From assembly GCA_038064395.1 (NCBI GenBank), contig JBBTTE010000007.1, positions 1-15,094 on the forward strand: a stretch of 15,094 nt of DNA, read 5' to 3'. The position numbers and the translations under genes are program-made. The notes under the pieces were generated by a model, which saw only the letters and a list, made by a program, of their open reading frames with translations, made no database searches and was not told the origin of the DNA. Of the stretch, positions 1 to 7,304 are shown piece by piece (the first letter of the stretch is position 1; every line of letters starts with the position of its first letter). The stretch is from JBBTTE01 sp038064395. Lineage in GTDB: Bacteria > Patescibacteriota > Saccharimonadia > Saccharimonadales > UBA4665.

Positions 1-165
1 CAGGTGGCACCTACAACACCAACACCTTCACAGGTAGCGCACTAACATTTGGTACAGCTAGCACAGCAACTATTCAATCGGCTGCTAGTCAGGCTTTGAA
101 TATTACGGGTAACGCCGCCAGTACAATTAGCACTAGCACCGGTAACCTAAACTTACAGGCGGGCA
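1..165 (+). repeat. Module copy repeated at 1177-1341 (offset 1176 bp, 392 codons)
   Basis: The segment encoding GTYNTNTFTGSALTFGT and the following A-x-TIQSAASQALNITGNAAS recurs at 1177-1341 in the same frame. A stretch of about 44 bp is identical and the rest differs mainly at synonymous sites, about 85 percent identity by eye. After about 165 the copies diverge. The period is a whole number of codons, so this is a duplicated protein module rather than a mobile element. Confidence 0.85.
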
Positions 166-3100
166 GTGGTACCGTCAGTCTCGGTAGTAGCACGACGCTT
201 ACAGCCGGCGGTGCTCTAGGCATAACAGCCGGCGGCGCAATCACAGTCACTAGTGGCGGCACTAATACCGACCTGAACCTTAACACCAACGGCACGGGTG
301 GAGTAAACATCGGTACCAACTCCAGTGGCGCTAACACTATACAAATAGGTAACAGCGCTGCCACGGCACAAAACATTTACATAGGCGCTCTAAACTCAGG
401 CTCAAGCACAATTACCATTGGCTCAAGTTCTAACGGTGGCCCAATCAACATTAGAACCAGTGGCGTATCGCAAAGTCTCAGCGCCAGTAGTAACGTTGTT
501 ACTGCCCTATCTTCCAGCACCTCAACCTTTGCGGTTCAAAATACTTCCAGCAGGAATATCCTTGCTGTCGATACTAGTGCTAACCAAGTAGTTCTGGGTG
601 ATGCCAGTAATGTTACGGGTGCGCTCAAGTTCAACGGTAGTGGTGGAGGCGGAACCCTGACGTTACAAGGTCCTACCACCCCTAATGCAAGCAACTACAC
701 CCTAAGTATTCCTGCCATCACAGCTAACGCTAACATCTGTACTGACAACGCTGTATGTACTGGTTATCAAGCAACTCCAGCCTCCGGCTCATTCCTCCAG
801 CAAGTCCCAACCAACAGTGCAGCCAACACTGTAACCCCAACTGCCAACAGCGTAGTCGGTCTAACAGTTAACGGTACCAGTGGTACTGCAGCTACAGCTC
901 TTCAAATTAATCAAGCAGGAGGTGCAGGCGCCTTAAGTATTAACGATAGTGCAACCTCTGGTAACGCTGCAACGATTTCTCTAACTAACACTAGCGGCAC
1001 TATAGGCGCCGGACTCATCATTAACCGTGCTGGTGCTGGCGGAGACACGACCAACCTATTGCAACTACTTAGCAGCGCCGGTACAACCACTAACGGTATA
1101 CTTCTGACCGGTACCTACACCAACCTGATTAATGCGGGCAGTGCTTTCACCGTAACTAACGCCGGTGCCATAACGGCAGGTAGTACCTACAACACCAACA
1201 CCTTCACAGGTAGCGCACTAACATTTGGTACTGCTGGTACGGCTACTATACAGTCGGCTGCTAGCCAAGCTCTCAACATCACCGGTAACGCCGCCAGCAC
1301 AATCAGTACTAGTGCCGGAAACCTAACAGTTCAAGCTGCCGGTACCAACAGTTTGATTCTTGATACAGCTGGCGCTGGATCAGTAACTGTCGGTAATGCT
1401 AACGCCACTACCATCAGCATCGGTACTAATAACGCTGCTCATACTATCGGTATTGGTAACACCGGTGCGACTGGTACACAGGCCATAACTATTGGCGGCA
1501 ATGGTAACTCCGCTAACAGCTTGATCTTAGAAGGTGGTACAGCAGCCAACGCCATACAAATCGGTAACGGTGCTGCCGCTCACGGTATCCAAATCGGAAC
1601 CGACGCCACGGCTGCTCAGGTATTATCAATCGGCTCAGCCCACGCCAGCTCAACTTTCACTGTCGATGCTGGCACTGGCACCACCAACTTGTTTAACAGT
1701 GGCTTTGCTCACACCATACAACTGGCTACTGGTGCGGCTATACAGAGCGTAGCAATCGGCTCTACAAACAGCAGTAGCTCTCTATCCCTACAGTCAGGAA
1801 CTGGCAACTTGAACATCGGTAACGACACCGTAAACAAGGTAACCACGATCAACGTCGGTGCAGAAGCAACTGGCGCCGACCTAGTATCAATTGGCTCAAC
1901 AAACGCTAGCTCAACCTTAACCCTAGAAGGTGGTACAGCAGCAGGCGCCATCGCCATCGGCAACGGTACTACCGCCCACAGTATCAGGATCGGCTCTAAC
2001 TCCACAGGCGACAATGACATTCTCCTAGGTGGAATTAACATCGGCTCAACAGTCATCATCGAAGGTGGAACAGCAGCCAACGCGATCCAGATCGGTAACG
2101 GCGGCACAGCTCACGGTATCCAGATCGGTACAGGCACAGCTATCCAGACCGTAGCTATCGGTTCGACTAACAGTAGCTCTACCCTGAGCCTGCAGGGTGG
2201 AACCGGCAGCAGCATCAATATTGGTACAGGCGGCATTGCTAACACTATACAGATCGGTAATACCATAAACAGTGTTATCCAAGGTATCAACATAGGTACC
2301 AACGCCACTGGGAGCTCGACTAACAACGTTACTATCGGCTCTACTATCGCTGGTGTCACAGCTATTCAAGGTACTACCACCGTAACCAACCGTACCACCG
2401 GCAGTGCAACTACCTTGACGGTTAATAACTCCACCTCCACCGGTACTATATTCTTAGCTCAAGATAACGGCACTGCTGTGGCTACCATTGCCGACGGCGG
2501 CGCAGCCACCTTTAAGCCGGCTTCTGGTGCCGGTCAGGCTAAGTCCTTCTCTGTTCAGTCGGCTGTCGGTAGCTACAGCATATTCGACGTAAACACCGAT
2601 AATGACTACGTAAGCTTGAATAACGGTTGGTTGACGTTGGAGGGGCTGGGCGCTCCTAGCAACCTAACAGTTTCACTTCTTACATCTGGCGGTAGTCTTA
2701 CCAATGCTCGTTACTATTGGTACCGTGTGGCTGCTTACAACGCGGCTGGTCACATCAGCAATGCCTCCGTGCCAACTACACCGAGCTCAGGCTACACATT
2801 GACTGCCAACGGCGTTAGCCGCAACAGCCTAACATGGAACAGCGTAACTGATGCTGCTGGTTACACCGTCTATCGTGCAGTCACAACTGTTAACTCTCAA
2901 GTTGGCGCAGACTGGATAGAATCGTACAATGCAGGCAACGTTACTTCGTTTATCGACACCGGCGCACTAACGTGGACAAACCCTGGCAGTGGCGATTATG
3001 ACGGCAATGCCAGGGTCAATTACTCTACGGGTCTGTATGTTTCTAAGGGTGGCAAAATTGACTTTGATGCTGCTACCGATGACACTACCTTCATTAACAA

Positions 3101-6100
3101 GAATGCCCTAAATGATAATCTTGATATCTACAACTGGGGCAATACTATCAACACCGTGTCGGATACATTCCGAACTAGGAGTACCAACAACAATGCTGCT
3201 GCTTTCCAGATCCAGAACGCAGCTGGCCAGAATGTCTTCTCGGCCGACACTACCAATCAACGTATCGCTATTGGTCCGGCCGCTGTCCCAGCTAATGGTG
3301 TTCTAACGATTGGCACTAGCAGTACTACTACGGGTGCAGGAGGTATCTACTTCGGTACTGACGCGAACCTGTACCGCTACGCACCTACCGTGGTGGCTAC
3401 TGACGGTAGCCTTTTCGCCAACGGCGGTAACTTATTTGCCACAACAGCTTACACTGGACTTAGCTTCTCGTCACTTACTAATAGCGGAATATATAACACC
3501 GGGACAAACGGTGCGGGTATCATATCAATTGACAATGGAACTGCAGGTGTACCGGTTGTTGCGATCGCCCAAGGTGGTGCCACTCTATTCAAGAACAACA
3601 CTAACGTAACCAACGCCTTCCAAGTACAGAACGTTGCAGGTAACGCTGTATTTGCCATAGATACAACCACTGCATTACCAGTAGTTAACATTGGACTTAC
3701 TGCAGCAGTAGCCCTAACTGGTGTAGTCAACGTCGGCACCAGCACTGGTGCTGCTCAGACAGTCAATGTCGGTTCCACTCATGCTAGCTCAACTCTAACC
3801 TTAGAAGGTGGCACCGCACCTGGAGCCATCGCCATCGGTAACGGCACATCTGCCCATGGCATCCAAATTGGTTCTAACGCTAACGGTGACAACGACATCG
3901 TAATCGGCGGAACTAACACTGGTTCAACACTAACCCTAGAAGCCGGTACTAACGCCAGCGCTATTCTGATCGGCAACGGCGCTACTGCTCACGGCATCAA
4001 GATTGGTACGGGCGCAGCCATCCAAGCCGTCCAATTAGGTTCGCTTAGCTCGACTTCAACCACTCTAATTCAAGGTGGTTCTGGAGCCGGAGCGATCACG
4101 CTAAGTGCTACCGGTAGCTCAACCACCGGCGTCCTGGTCAAGAACGCCACCAACTCCAGCGTTGCCTTCTCGGTCCAGAACGCTGCCGGTAGCGCAACAC
4201 CATTCAGCGTAGATACCACCAATGGCGGCCTTAACGCCTCCAACACAGTCGTGATCAATAGCGGAATATCTGGCACCTCTGGTCTTAAATTCTCACAGAT
4301 CAACTCGAACTCAGCCCAAGGATCATCCTTCTCGGGCATCCTTGGCCTTGATAGCTTAGGTAACATCGGTCTATCAACTGCCTCAGCTGCTCTAACTTCG
4401 CCAGCCCTAGGCTACTGGGATGGTCTCAACAACCCGACTGTTACAGGCCAGTCATATCCTCAAGCCTCATTGGCCGGAAACGCCACCTACATTGATGCCG
4501 CTAACGGCGTGCGTCTTACAGACGCAGTTAACACTCAGAGCGGCTCAATAACATGGAACTTCTCACAGGTGCCATATGAGCACATACAGTACAAGTACAA
4601 GGCCGGTACAGGACTAGCAGCTGGTACGGGTGCTGATGGCACGTGGTTCTACAGCTTTACTGACGGCACGCCTACAAGTGAGTTCGGAACAGGCATAACA
4701 AAGGGCTACCTAATCTACTTCAGTGAATACCACGACTGTGTTGGTATTGCCTACGGTGGCTTTACTGACGGAAACCAATGTAATACTGGCGGTGGTGCTA
4801 ACCCGCTAACTTCGGTCAAGAAGTACAACATGGACGACGGTCAATTCCACGATATTGATATCGAGCTTAACTACAACAAGATTACTGTTCGATGGGATGG
4901 CGGAATTGTCATTAATCACTACCAAGACACTTCCTACACCCGCGATTTCACCGGTACTAACTTCGGTTTTGGAGCTCGAACTGGCGGTAGTAACAATGGT
5001 CACTGGATTAAGGGTCTGTTAGTGACCAAGTTGGGTACGAACGTTTCTGAGTATGACACCGCTGCTGTGTCGCCTCTGGCAAACGACGTTTACTATGATC
5101 AAACCAACGACCGTCTTGGTGTTGGTACTCCAGAGCCAACGGCCAAGCTAGAAGTTACCGGAACAGTAGCCTTTAGGCCTACTCACTACTCTACTGGTAC
5201 TGTTTGTCAGGGTAGCACCAGTGCTTGTACGACGCAGGCCGGAGGAGCTGTAGCTGGTACTACAATTTACGGTACTGGAACGACCTTTACTTCCGATATG
5301 GTCGGAGAGACCATAGTCTTATCTGACGGCACAACTGATACTATTACTGGCTACACTAGTGCCACGCAATTAACAGTTGGAACTTCTCGTCTCAAGTCTG
5401 GTGCAGTTACCTACAAGATCAACTACAAGGGTCTGCAGGTGGATACTACCGGCGGAGTCTCAGTTGGTGGCACCTTTACAGGTAACACCAGTACGACCAC
5501 CACAAGTAACTCGACCACCACCTCAACGATAACCAGCAAGAACTTAATGTACTATGTCCAGTCCACCGACACTACTGGTGACTGTAATACGGCGGACAAA
5601 ATATTCAATATCACCGGCCTTACCAATGCTGAAGGTAGCCTCGCTTACATTGTCAGCAAGGCTACTGACGGTGGCTGTACAAGCAACTCTGTCGATGTTA
5701 CGACCCAAATTAATGGTACAACTATTGGGACAGTTACCGCTGCCAACACTGTTAACGGTACCGTTACCGAGAACTACACCGTTGCCTACATAAACGCAGG
5801 CTGGCGCATAGTTGGTCTTAACTCTGGTACCGCCCAAGGCGCCAACGGTTCTGACACTGCTGACTACGCAGAGTGGATTCACTATGCCGGTAACACTGCA
5901 CCAGAAGCCGGTGACCTGCTTGTTGTTGACGGTAGTGGCAACGCTGTAACAACTACGAATAACCCTTACGATCGTCACATTATAGGTGTCGTATCAACTA
6001 ATCCGTTCCAAGTTGGTGGTATTGATGACGGACACTCAGTCATTATGGCTCTAACCGGTCGTGTACCTCTCAAGGTAAGCCTAGAGAACGGTCCGATTCT

Positions 6101-7022
6101 GCCAGGTGATCCTCTAACGTCGTCATCAACGGCTGGTGTAGCCATGAAGGCCACTGGTTCTGGTAAGATCATCGGTTCAGCTCTAGAGGCTTATGACGGC
6201 ACCCAGAGTAGCAGCCAGATAATGACTCAATTACAGATTGGCTTTGATGATCCAACCGCCGGCAGCGGCATCTTACAGGGCAACCAGAATGTCACTGGCG
6301 ATTTAACAGTTGACGGTAACACCTCAGTTCAAGGTAGCCTAGCTGCAAACGGCATCAGCGTAACTGGCAACAGCACTATGGCCGCACTACTAGTCAGCGG
6401 CAGCCTAGACGTCAGCGGCGATCTAACAGTTACCGGTTCTGCCACCATCGGTACTCTAACTGTCCAGACCGCCACTGTTAACGGCGATCTAAATGTCGTG
6501 GGCTCTACTGCCACTGGTAGCTTGAATGTCAGTGGTAATGCCACAGTAGGCAGCCTAAACATCAACGGCGCTGCTATGGCGAGTAGCCTGATCGTTAATA
6601 ACCTAACTAGCTTCGGCGGCGACATTAGACTAACCGGTGCTGTTAACACTCGCCAAGCAACCCTCAAGACCTTCAAGGCTAACAAGGCCATCACTGCTGG
6701 TAGCGTAGTAATACTTGACGATACTGACGGTCACGAAGGCGAGATAACCACCACCACCAACGTCAACGATACTCGTGTGATCGGAGTAGCAGTTACTGGC
6801 GGCGCAATCGGCGACGACATCGATGTTGCCATCAGTGGTTGGGTACAAGTCCGTGTCGACACCACCCTGCCACCATTGACCGCAGGTAAGCTGTTGAGCA
6901 CGGGTGCGAATGAGGGTACAGTCCAGTCTCCAGGCAGTGCCGCCGCCGGTTCAATCATCGGTAAGACCACCGCTAAGCAAGATGCCAATAACCTAGTTTG
7001 GATACTAGTCAGCCTGCAGTAG
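1..7022 (+). CDS. Giant beta-strand-repeat surface fibre, C-terminal part (5' end outside window)
   Basis: The frame is open from the left edge (codons begin at 3) to TAG at 7020-7022, giving 2339 residues without a credible start; an in-frame TTG at 96 is internal to a repeat. Residues 1-860 are Ser/Thr/Gly/Ala/Asn/Ile-rich strand repeats with almost no charge, including units of the type EGGTAANAIQIGNG-AHGIQIG. Residues about 884-1000 look like a fibronectin-III-like domain (YYWYRVAAYNAAG, SLTWNSVTDAAGYTVYRA). Repeats return at about 1140-1465. Residues about 1468-1686 resemble an L-type lectin. A GVGTPEPTAKLEVTG motif of tail-fibre type follows, then a small beta domain, a Thr-rich linker, a DYAEW domain (about 1950-2085), strand repeats (about 2093-2213) and a compact beta domain at the C-terminus ending LVSLQ. 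No LPXTG or other C-terminal anchor is seen, so tethering is probably by the unseen N-terminus. The role is inferred: extracellular adhesion fibre with a sugar-binding-type tip region. Family style is clear; exact function is not. Confidence 0.9.
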   Translation, partial: GGTYNTNTFTGSALTFGTASTATIQSAASQALNITGNAASTISTSTGNLNLQAGSGTVSLGSSTTLTAGGALGITAGGAITVTSGGTNTDLNLNTNGTGGVNIGTNSSGANTIQIGNSAATAQNIYIGALNSGSSTITIGSSSNGGPINIRTSGVSQSLSASSNVVTALSSSTSTFAVQNTSSRNILAVDTSANQVVLGDASNVTGALKFNGSGGGGTLTLQGPTTPNASNYTLSIPAITANANICTDNAVCTGYQATPASGSFLQQVPTNSAANTVTPTANSVVGLTVNGTSGTAATALQINQAGGAGALSINDSATSGNAATISLTNTSGTIGAGLIINRAGAGGDTTNLLQLLSSAGTTTNGILLTGTYTNLINAGSAFTVTNAGAITAGSTYNTNTFTGSALTFGTAGTATIQSAASQALNITGNAASTISTSAGNLTVQAAGTNSLILDTAGAGSVTVGNANATTISIGTNNAAHTIGIGNTGATGTQAITIGGNGNSANSLILEGGTAANAIQIGNGAAAHGIQIGTDATAAQVLSIGSAHASSTFTVDAGTGTTNLFNSGFAHTIQLATGAAIQSVAIGSTNSSSSLSLQSGTGNLNIGNDTVNKVTTINVGAEATGADLVSIGSTNASSTLTLEGGTAAGAIAIGNGTTAHSIRIGSNSTGDNDILLGGINIGSTVIIEGGTAANAIQIGNGGTAHGIQIGTGTAIQTVAIGSTNSSSTLSLQGGTGSSINIGTGGIANTIQIGNTINSVIQGINIGTNATGSSTNNVTIGSTIAGVTAIQGTTTVTNRTTGSATTLTVNNSTSTGTIFLAQDNGTAVATIADGGAATFKPASGAGQAKSFSVQSAVGSYSIFDVNTDNDYVSLNNGWLTLEGLGAPSNLTVSLLTSGGSLTNARYYWYRVAAYNAAGHISNASVPTTPSSGYTLTANGVSRNSLTWNSVTDAAGYTVYRAVTTVNSQVGADWIESYNAGNVTSFIDTGALTWTNPGSGDYDGNARVNYSTGLYVSKGGKIDFDAATDDTTFINKNALNDNLDIYNWGNTINTVSDTFRTRSTNNNAAAFQIQNAAGQNVFSADTTNQRIAIGPAAVPANGVLTIGTSSTTTGAGGIYFGTDANLYRYAPTVVATDGSLFANGGNLFATTAYTGLSFSSLTNSGIYNTGTNGAGIISIDNGTAGVPVVAIAQGGATLFKNNTNVTNAFQVQNVAGNAVFAIDTTTALPVVNIGLTAAVALTGVVNVGTSTGAAQTVNVGSTHASSTLTLEGGTAPGAIAIGNGTSAHGIQIGSNANGDNDIVIGGTNTGSTLTLEAGTNASAILIGNGATAHGIKIGTGAAIQAVQLGSLSSTSTTLIQGGSGAGAITLSATGSSTTGVLVKNATNSSVAFSVQNAAGSATPFSVDTTNGGLNASNTVVINSGISGTSGLKFSQINSNSAQGSSFSGILGLDSLGNIGLSTASAALTSPALGYWDGLNNPTVTGQSYPQASLAGNATYIDAANGVRLTDAVNTQSGSITWNFSQVPYEHIQYKYKAGTGLAAGTGADGTWFYSFTDGTPTSEFGTGITKGYLIYFSEYHDCVGIAYGGFTDGNQCNTGGGANPLTSVKKYNMDDGQFHDIDIELNYNKITVRWDGGIVINHYQDTSYTRDFTGTNFGFGARTGGSNNGHWIKGLLVTKLGTNVSEYDTAAVSPLANDVYYDQTNDRLGVGTPEPTAKLEVTGTVAFRPTHYSTGTVCQGSTSACTTQAGGAVAGTTIYGTGTTFTSDMVGETIVLSDGTTDTITGYTSATQLTVGTSRLKSGAVTYKINYKGLQVDTTGGVSVGGTFTGNTSTTTTSNSTTTSTITSKNLMYYVQSTDTTGDCNTADKIFNITGLTNAEGSLAYIVSKATDGGCTSNSVDVTTQINGTTIGTVTAANTVNGTVTENYTVAYINAGWRIVGLNSGTAQGANGSDTADYAEWIHYAGNTAPEAGDLLVVDGSGNAVTTTNNPYDRHIIGVVSTNPFQVGGIDDGHSVIMALTGRVPLKVSLENGPILPGDPLTSSSTAGVAMKATGSGKIIGSALEAYDGTQSSSQIMTQLQIGFDDPTAGSGILQGNQNVTGDLTVDGNTSVQGSLAANGISVTGNSTMAALLVSGSLDVSGDLTVTGSATIGTLTVQTATVNGDLNVVGSTATGSLNVSGNATVGSLNINGAAMASSLIVNNLTSFGGDIRLTGAVNTRQATLKTFKANKAITAGSVVILDDTDGHEGEITTTTNVNDTRVIGVAVTGGAIGDDIDVAISGWVQVRVDTTLPPLTAGKLLSTGANEGTVQSPGSAAAGSIIGKTTAKQDANNLVWILVSLQ
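1177..1341 (+). repeat. Second copy of the 1-165 module
   Basis: This is the partner of the repeat at the left edge. It is preceded in this copy by residues NAGSAFTVTNAGAITAG (1131-1181), which shows what probably lies just upstream of base 1 outside the window. Confidence 0.85.
1530..2130 (+). repeat. Array of 23-residue IG-x-G beta units (first block)
   Basis: Units starting at 1530, 1926 and 2061 encode E-G-G-T-A-A-x-A-I-x-I-G-N-G-x-x-A-H-x-I-x-I-G. They alternate with IGSTNxSSTLxLxGG strands; the 1926 and 2061 copies are 135 bp (45 codons) apart. The regular I-x-I-G pattern predicts a repetitive beta-roll or beta-helix stack. It recalls, but does not match exactly, the head repeats of trimeric autotransporter adhesins. 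Confidence 0.75.
3771..4010 (+). repeat. Second block of the 23-residue IG-x-G beta units
   Basis: Units starting at 3804 and 3939 repeat the pattern of the 1530-2130 block with the same 135-bp spacing. The stretch 3771-3926 encodes GSTHASSTLTLEGG, then GAIAIGNGTSAHGIQIG and SNANGDNDIVIGG, closely paralleling 1893-2040. Many differences are synonymous, indicating an old internal duplication kept under protein-level constraint. Confidence 0.75.
4405..5060 (+). other. L-type (legume/concanavalin-like) lectin-like domain within the first giant fibre
   Basis: The region contains, in order, YEHIQYKYKAGTG, a GTWFYSFTDG segment, GYLIYFSEYHDCVGIAYGG, DGQFHDIDIELNYNKITVRW and FGFGARTGGSNNGHWIKGL. This order and the closing G-F-x-A-x-TGG-x-N-x-H-x-I strand are characteristic of L-type lectin beta-sandwiches, where the middle segment forms the metal and sugar site. 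It is much more aromatic and charged than the surrounding repeats, as expected for a globular insert. Two cysteines (VDCVGI-like position and NQCNTGG) could pair. Sugar specificity cannot be read from sequence. A LamG-type sandwich is the main alternative. Confidence 0.65.
5850..6258 (+). other. DYAEW domain, Peptidase_G2 / intramolecular-chaperone-like
   Basis: Residues from about 1950 read TADYAEWIHYAGN, then EAGDLLVVDGSGNAV, PYDRHIIGVVSTNPF, GRVPLKVSLENGPILPGDPL, TSSSTAGVAMKATGSG and IIGSALEAYDG. The DYAE(W/M)-x-x-x-x-G-N start and the GVVSTNP strand resemble the autoproteolytic intramolecular chaperone domain family of phage tail appendages (Peptidase_G2). The GRVPLKVS...GDPLTSS...ALEAYDG continuation is seen in many bacterial fibre proteins. 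Here it is followed by about 250 further residues instead of ending the protein. Whether it self-cleaves cannot be judged; no catalytic residues were assigned. Confidence 0.55.
6280..6640 (+). repeat. Short beta-strand repeats (G-D-L-x-V-x-G type)
   Basis: This stretch encodes repeated strands such as VTGDLTVDGNTSVQGSL, SGDLTVTGSATIGTLTV and NGDLNVVGSTATGSLNV. The period is about 8 to 12 residues with a hydrophobic-x-hydrophobic-x-Gly core. They probably form a thin beta-helical or beta-prism stalk between the DYAEW domain and the small C-terminal domain. Confidence 0.7.
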
Positions 7023-7024
7023 GC

Positions 7025-7030
7025 AAGGAG
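7025..7030 (+). promoter_or_regulatory. Shine-Dalgarno AAGGAG directly after the giant gene's stop
   Basis: AAGGAG begins two bases after the TAG at 7020-7022 and lies five bases before ATG at 7036. It supports translation re-initiation into the small downstream ORFs, implying they are on the giant gene's transcript. Confidence 0.5.
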
Positions 7031-7035
7031 TCACT

Positions 7036-7092
7036 ATGTCAAATTTTACCGTCAAAACAAATAACAGCGAGAGAAGGGGAGAAAAGGTATGA
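7036..7092 (+). CDS. 18-residue micro-ORF, possible translational-coupling leader
   Basis: ATG at 7036 follows an AAGGAG site with a five-base spacer and encodes MSNFTVKTNNSERRGEKV before TGA at 7090-7092. The stop overlaps the next start as ATGA. No family is recognised. It could be a coupling leader for the 43-residue ORF, or chance: the strong ribosome-binding site argues for translation, the tiny size argues against a stable product. Confidence 0.3.
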   Translation: MSNFTVKTNNSERRGEKV

Positions 7093-7220
7093 AACAAGAG
7101 GACAAACAACGTAAGGCACAAGACGACCGCCTCCTGAAACGGCTTTCTATGAAAGAACGCCGCCAACAGGAGGCATTACGCCGCATGATCCAAGGCGATC
7201 CAATCTTCAAGACCATCTAG
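7089..7220 (+). CDS. Small basic helical protein, 43 residues, unknown function
   Basis: ATG at 7089 overlaps the preceding stop as ATGA and is preceded by a purine-rich AGGGGAG site about eight bases upstream; TAG is at 7218-7220. The product starts MKQEDKQRKAQDDRLLKRLS and continues MKERRQQEALRRMIQGDPIF. It is very rich in Lys, Arg, Gln and Glu, has no Cys, no signal peptide and no membrane segment, and should form one or two charged helices in the cytoplasm. The composition is the opposite of the flanking surface proteins, which supports a distinct real gene. No family is recognised. It could bind nucleic acid or act on expression or secretion of the fibres, but this is speculation. Confidence 0.55.
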   Translation: MKQEDKQRKAQDDRLLKRLSMKERRQQEALRRMIQGDPIFKTI

Positions 7221-7233
7221 TAAGTTCTTATGC

Positions 7234-7262
7234 TTGCGCAGTAATAGGCCGCAGCGTATAGT
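7234..7262 (+). promoter_or_regulatory. Possible sigma70-type promoter for the propeller protein gene
   Basis: TTGCGC (7234-7239), a 17-base spacer and TATAGT (7257-7262) form a plausible -35/-10 pair. The -10 matches the consensus at five of six positions; the -35 matches only TTG. Initiation near 7269 would give a leader of about 35 bases before ATG 7305. It would allow the propeller gene to be expressed apart from the giant gene upstream. Confidence 0.35.
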
Positions 7263-7293
7263 CACAATAACAGTGCTAGATTAAGGGATGTGT

Positions 7294-7299
7294 AGGAGG
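7294..7299 (+). promoter_or_regulatory. Strong Shine-Dalgarno AGGAGG that fixes the start at 7305
   Basis: A perfect AGGAGG lies five bases before ATG 7305. The alternative in-frame GTG at 7299 overlaps the last base of this site, so it cannot use it and is rejected as the start. Confidence 0.75.
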
Positions 7300-7304
7300 T
7301 GTGT

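Noticed and set aside
96..98. TTG at 96 as the start of the first giant gene
   Set aside because: It lies inside a module whose second copy (1177-1341) has a leucine codon CTC at the same place, and the frame is open upstream to base 3, so it is an internal leucine.
1..7022. Classical trimeric autotransporter adhesin
   Set aside because: The head-like repeats are suggestive, but there is no YadA-type C-terminal beta-barrel anchor; the protein ends in a soluble-looking beta domain.
7231..7256. Hairpin around the TGCGCA palindrome between the small ORF and the propeller gene
   Set aside because: The six-base palindrome is too short, and the nearby GCGCAG and CCGCAG are direct rather than inverted.
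7299..7301. GTG at 7299 as the start of the propeller protein
   Set aside because: It overlaps the AGGAGG ribosome-binding site that is ideally spaced for ATG 7305.
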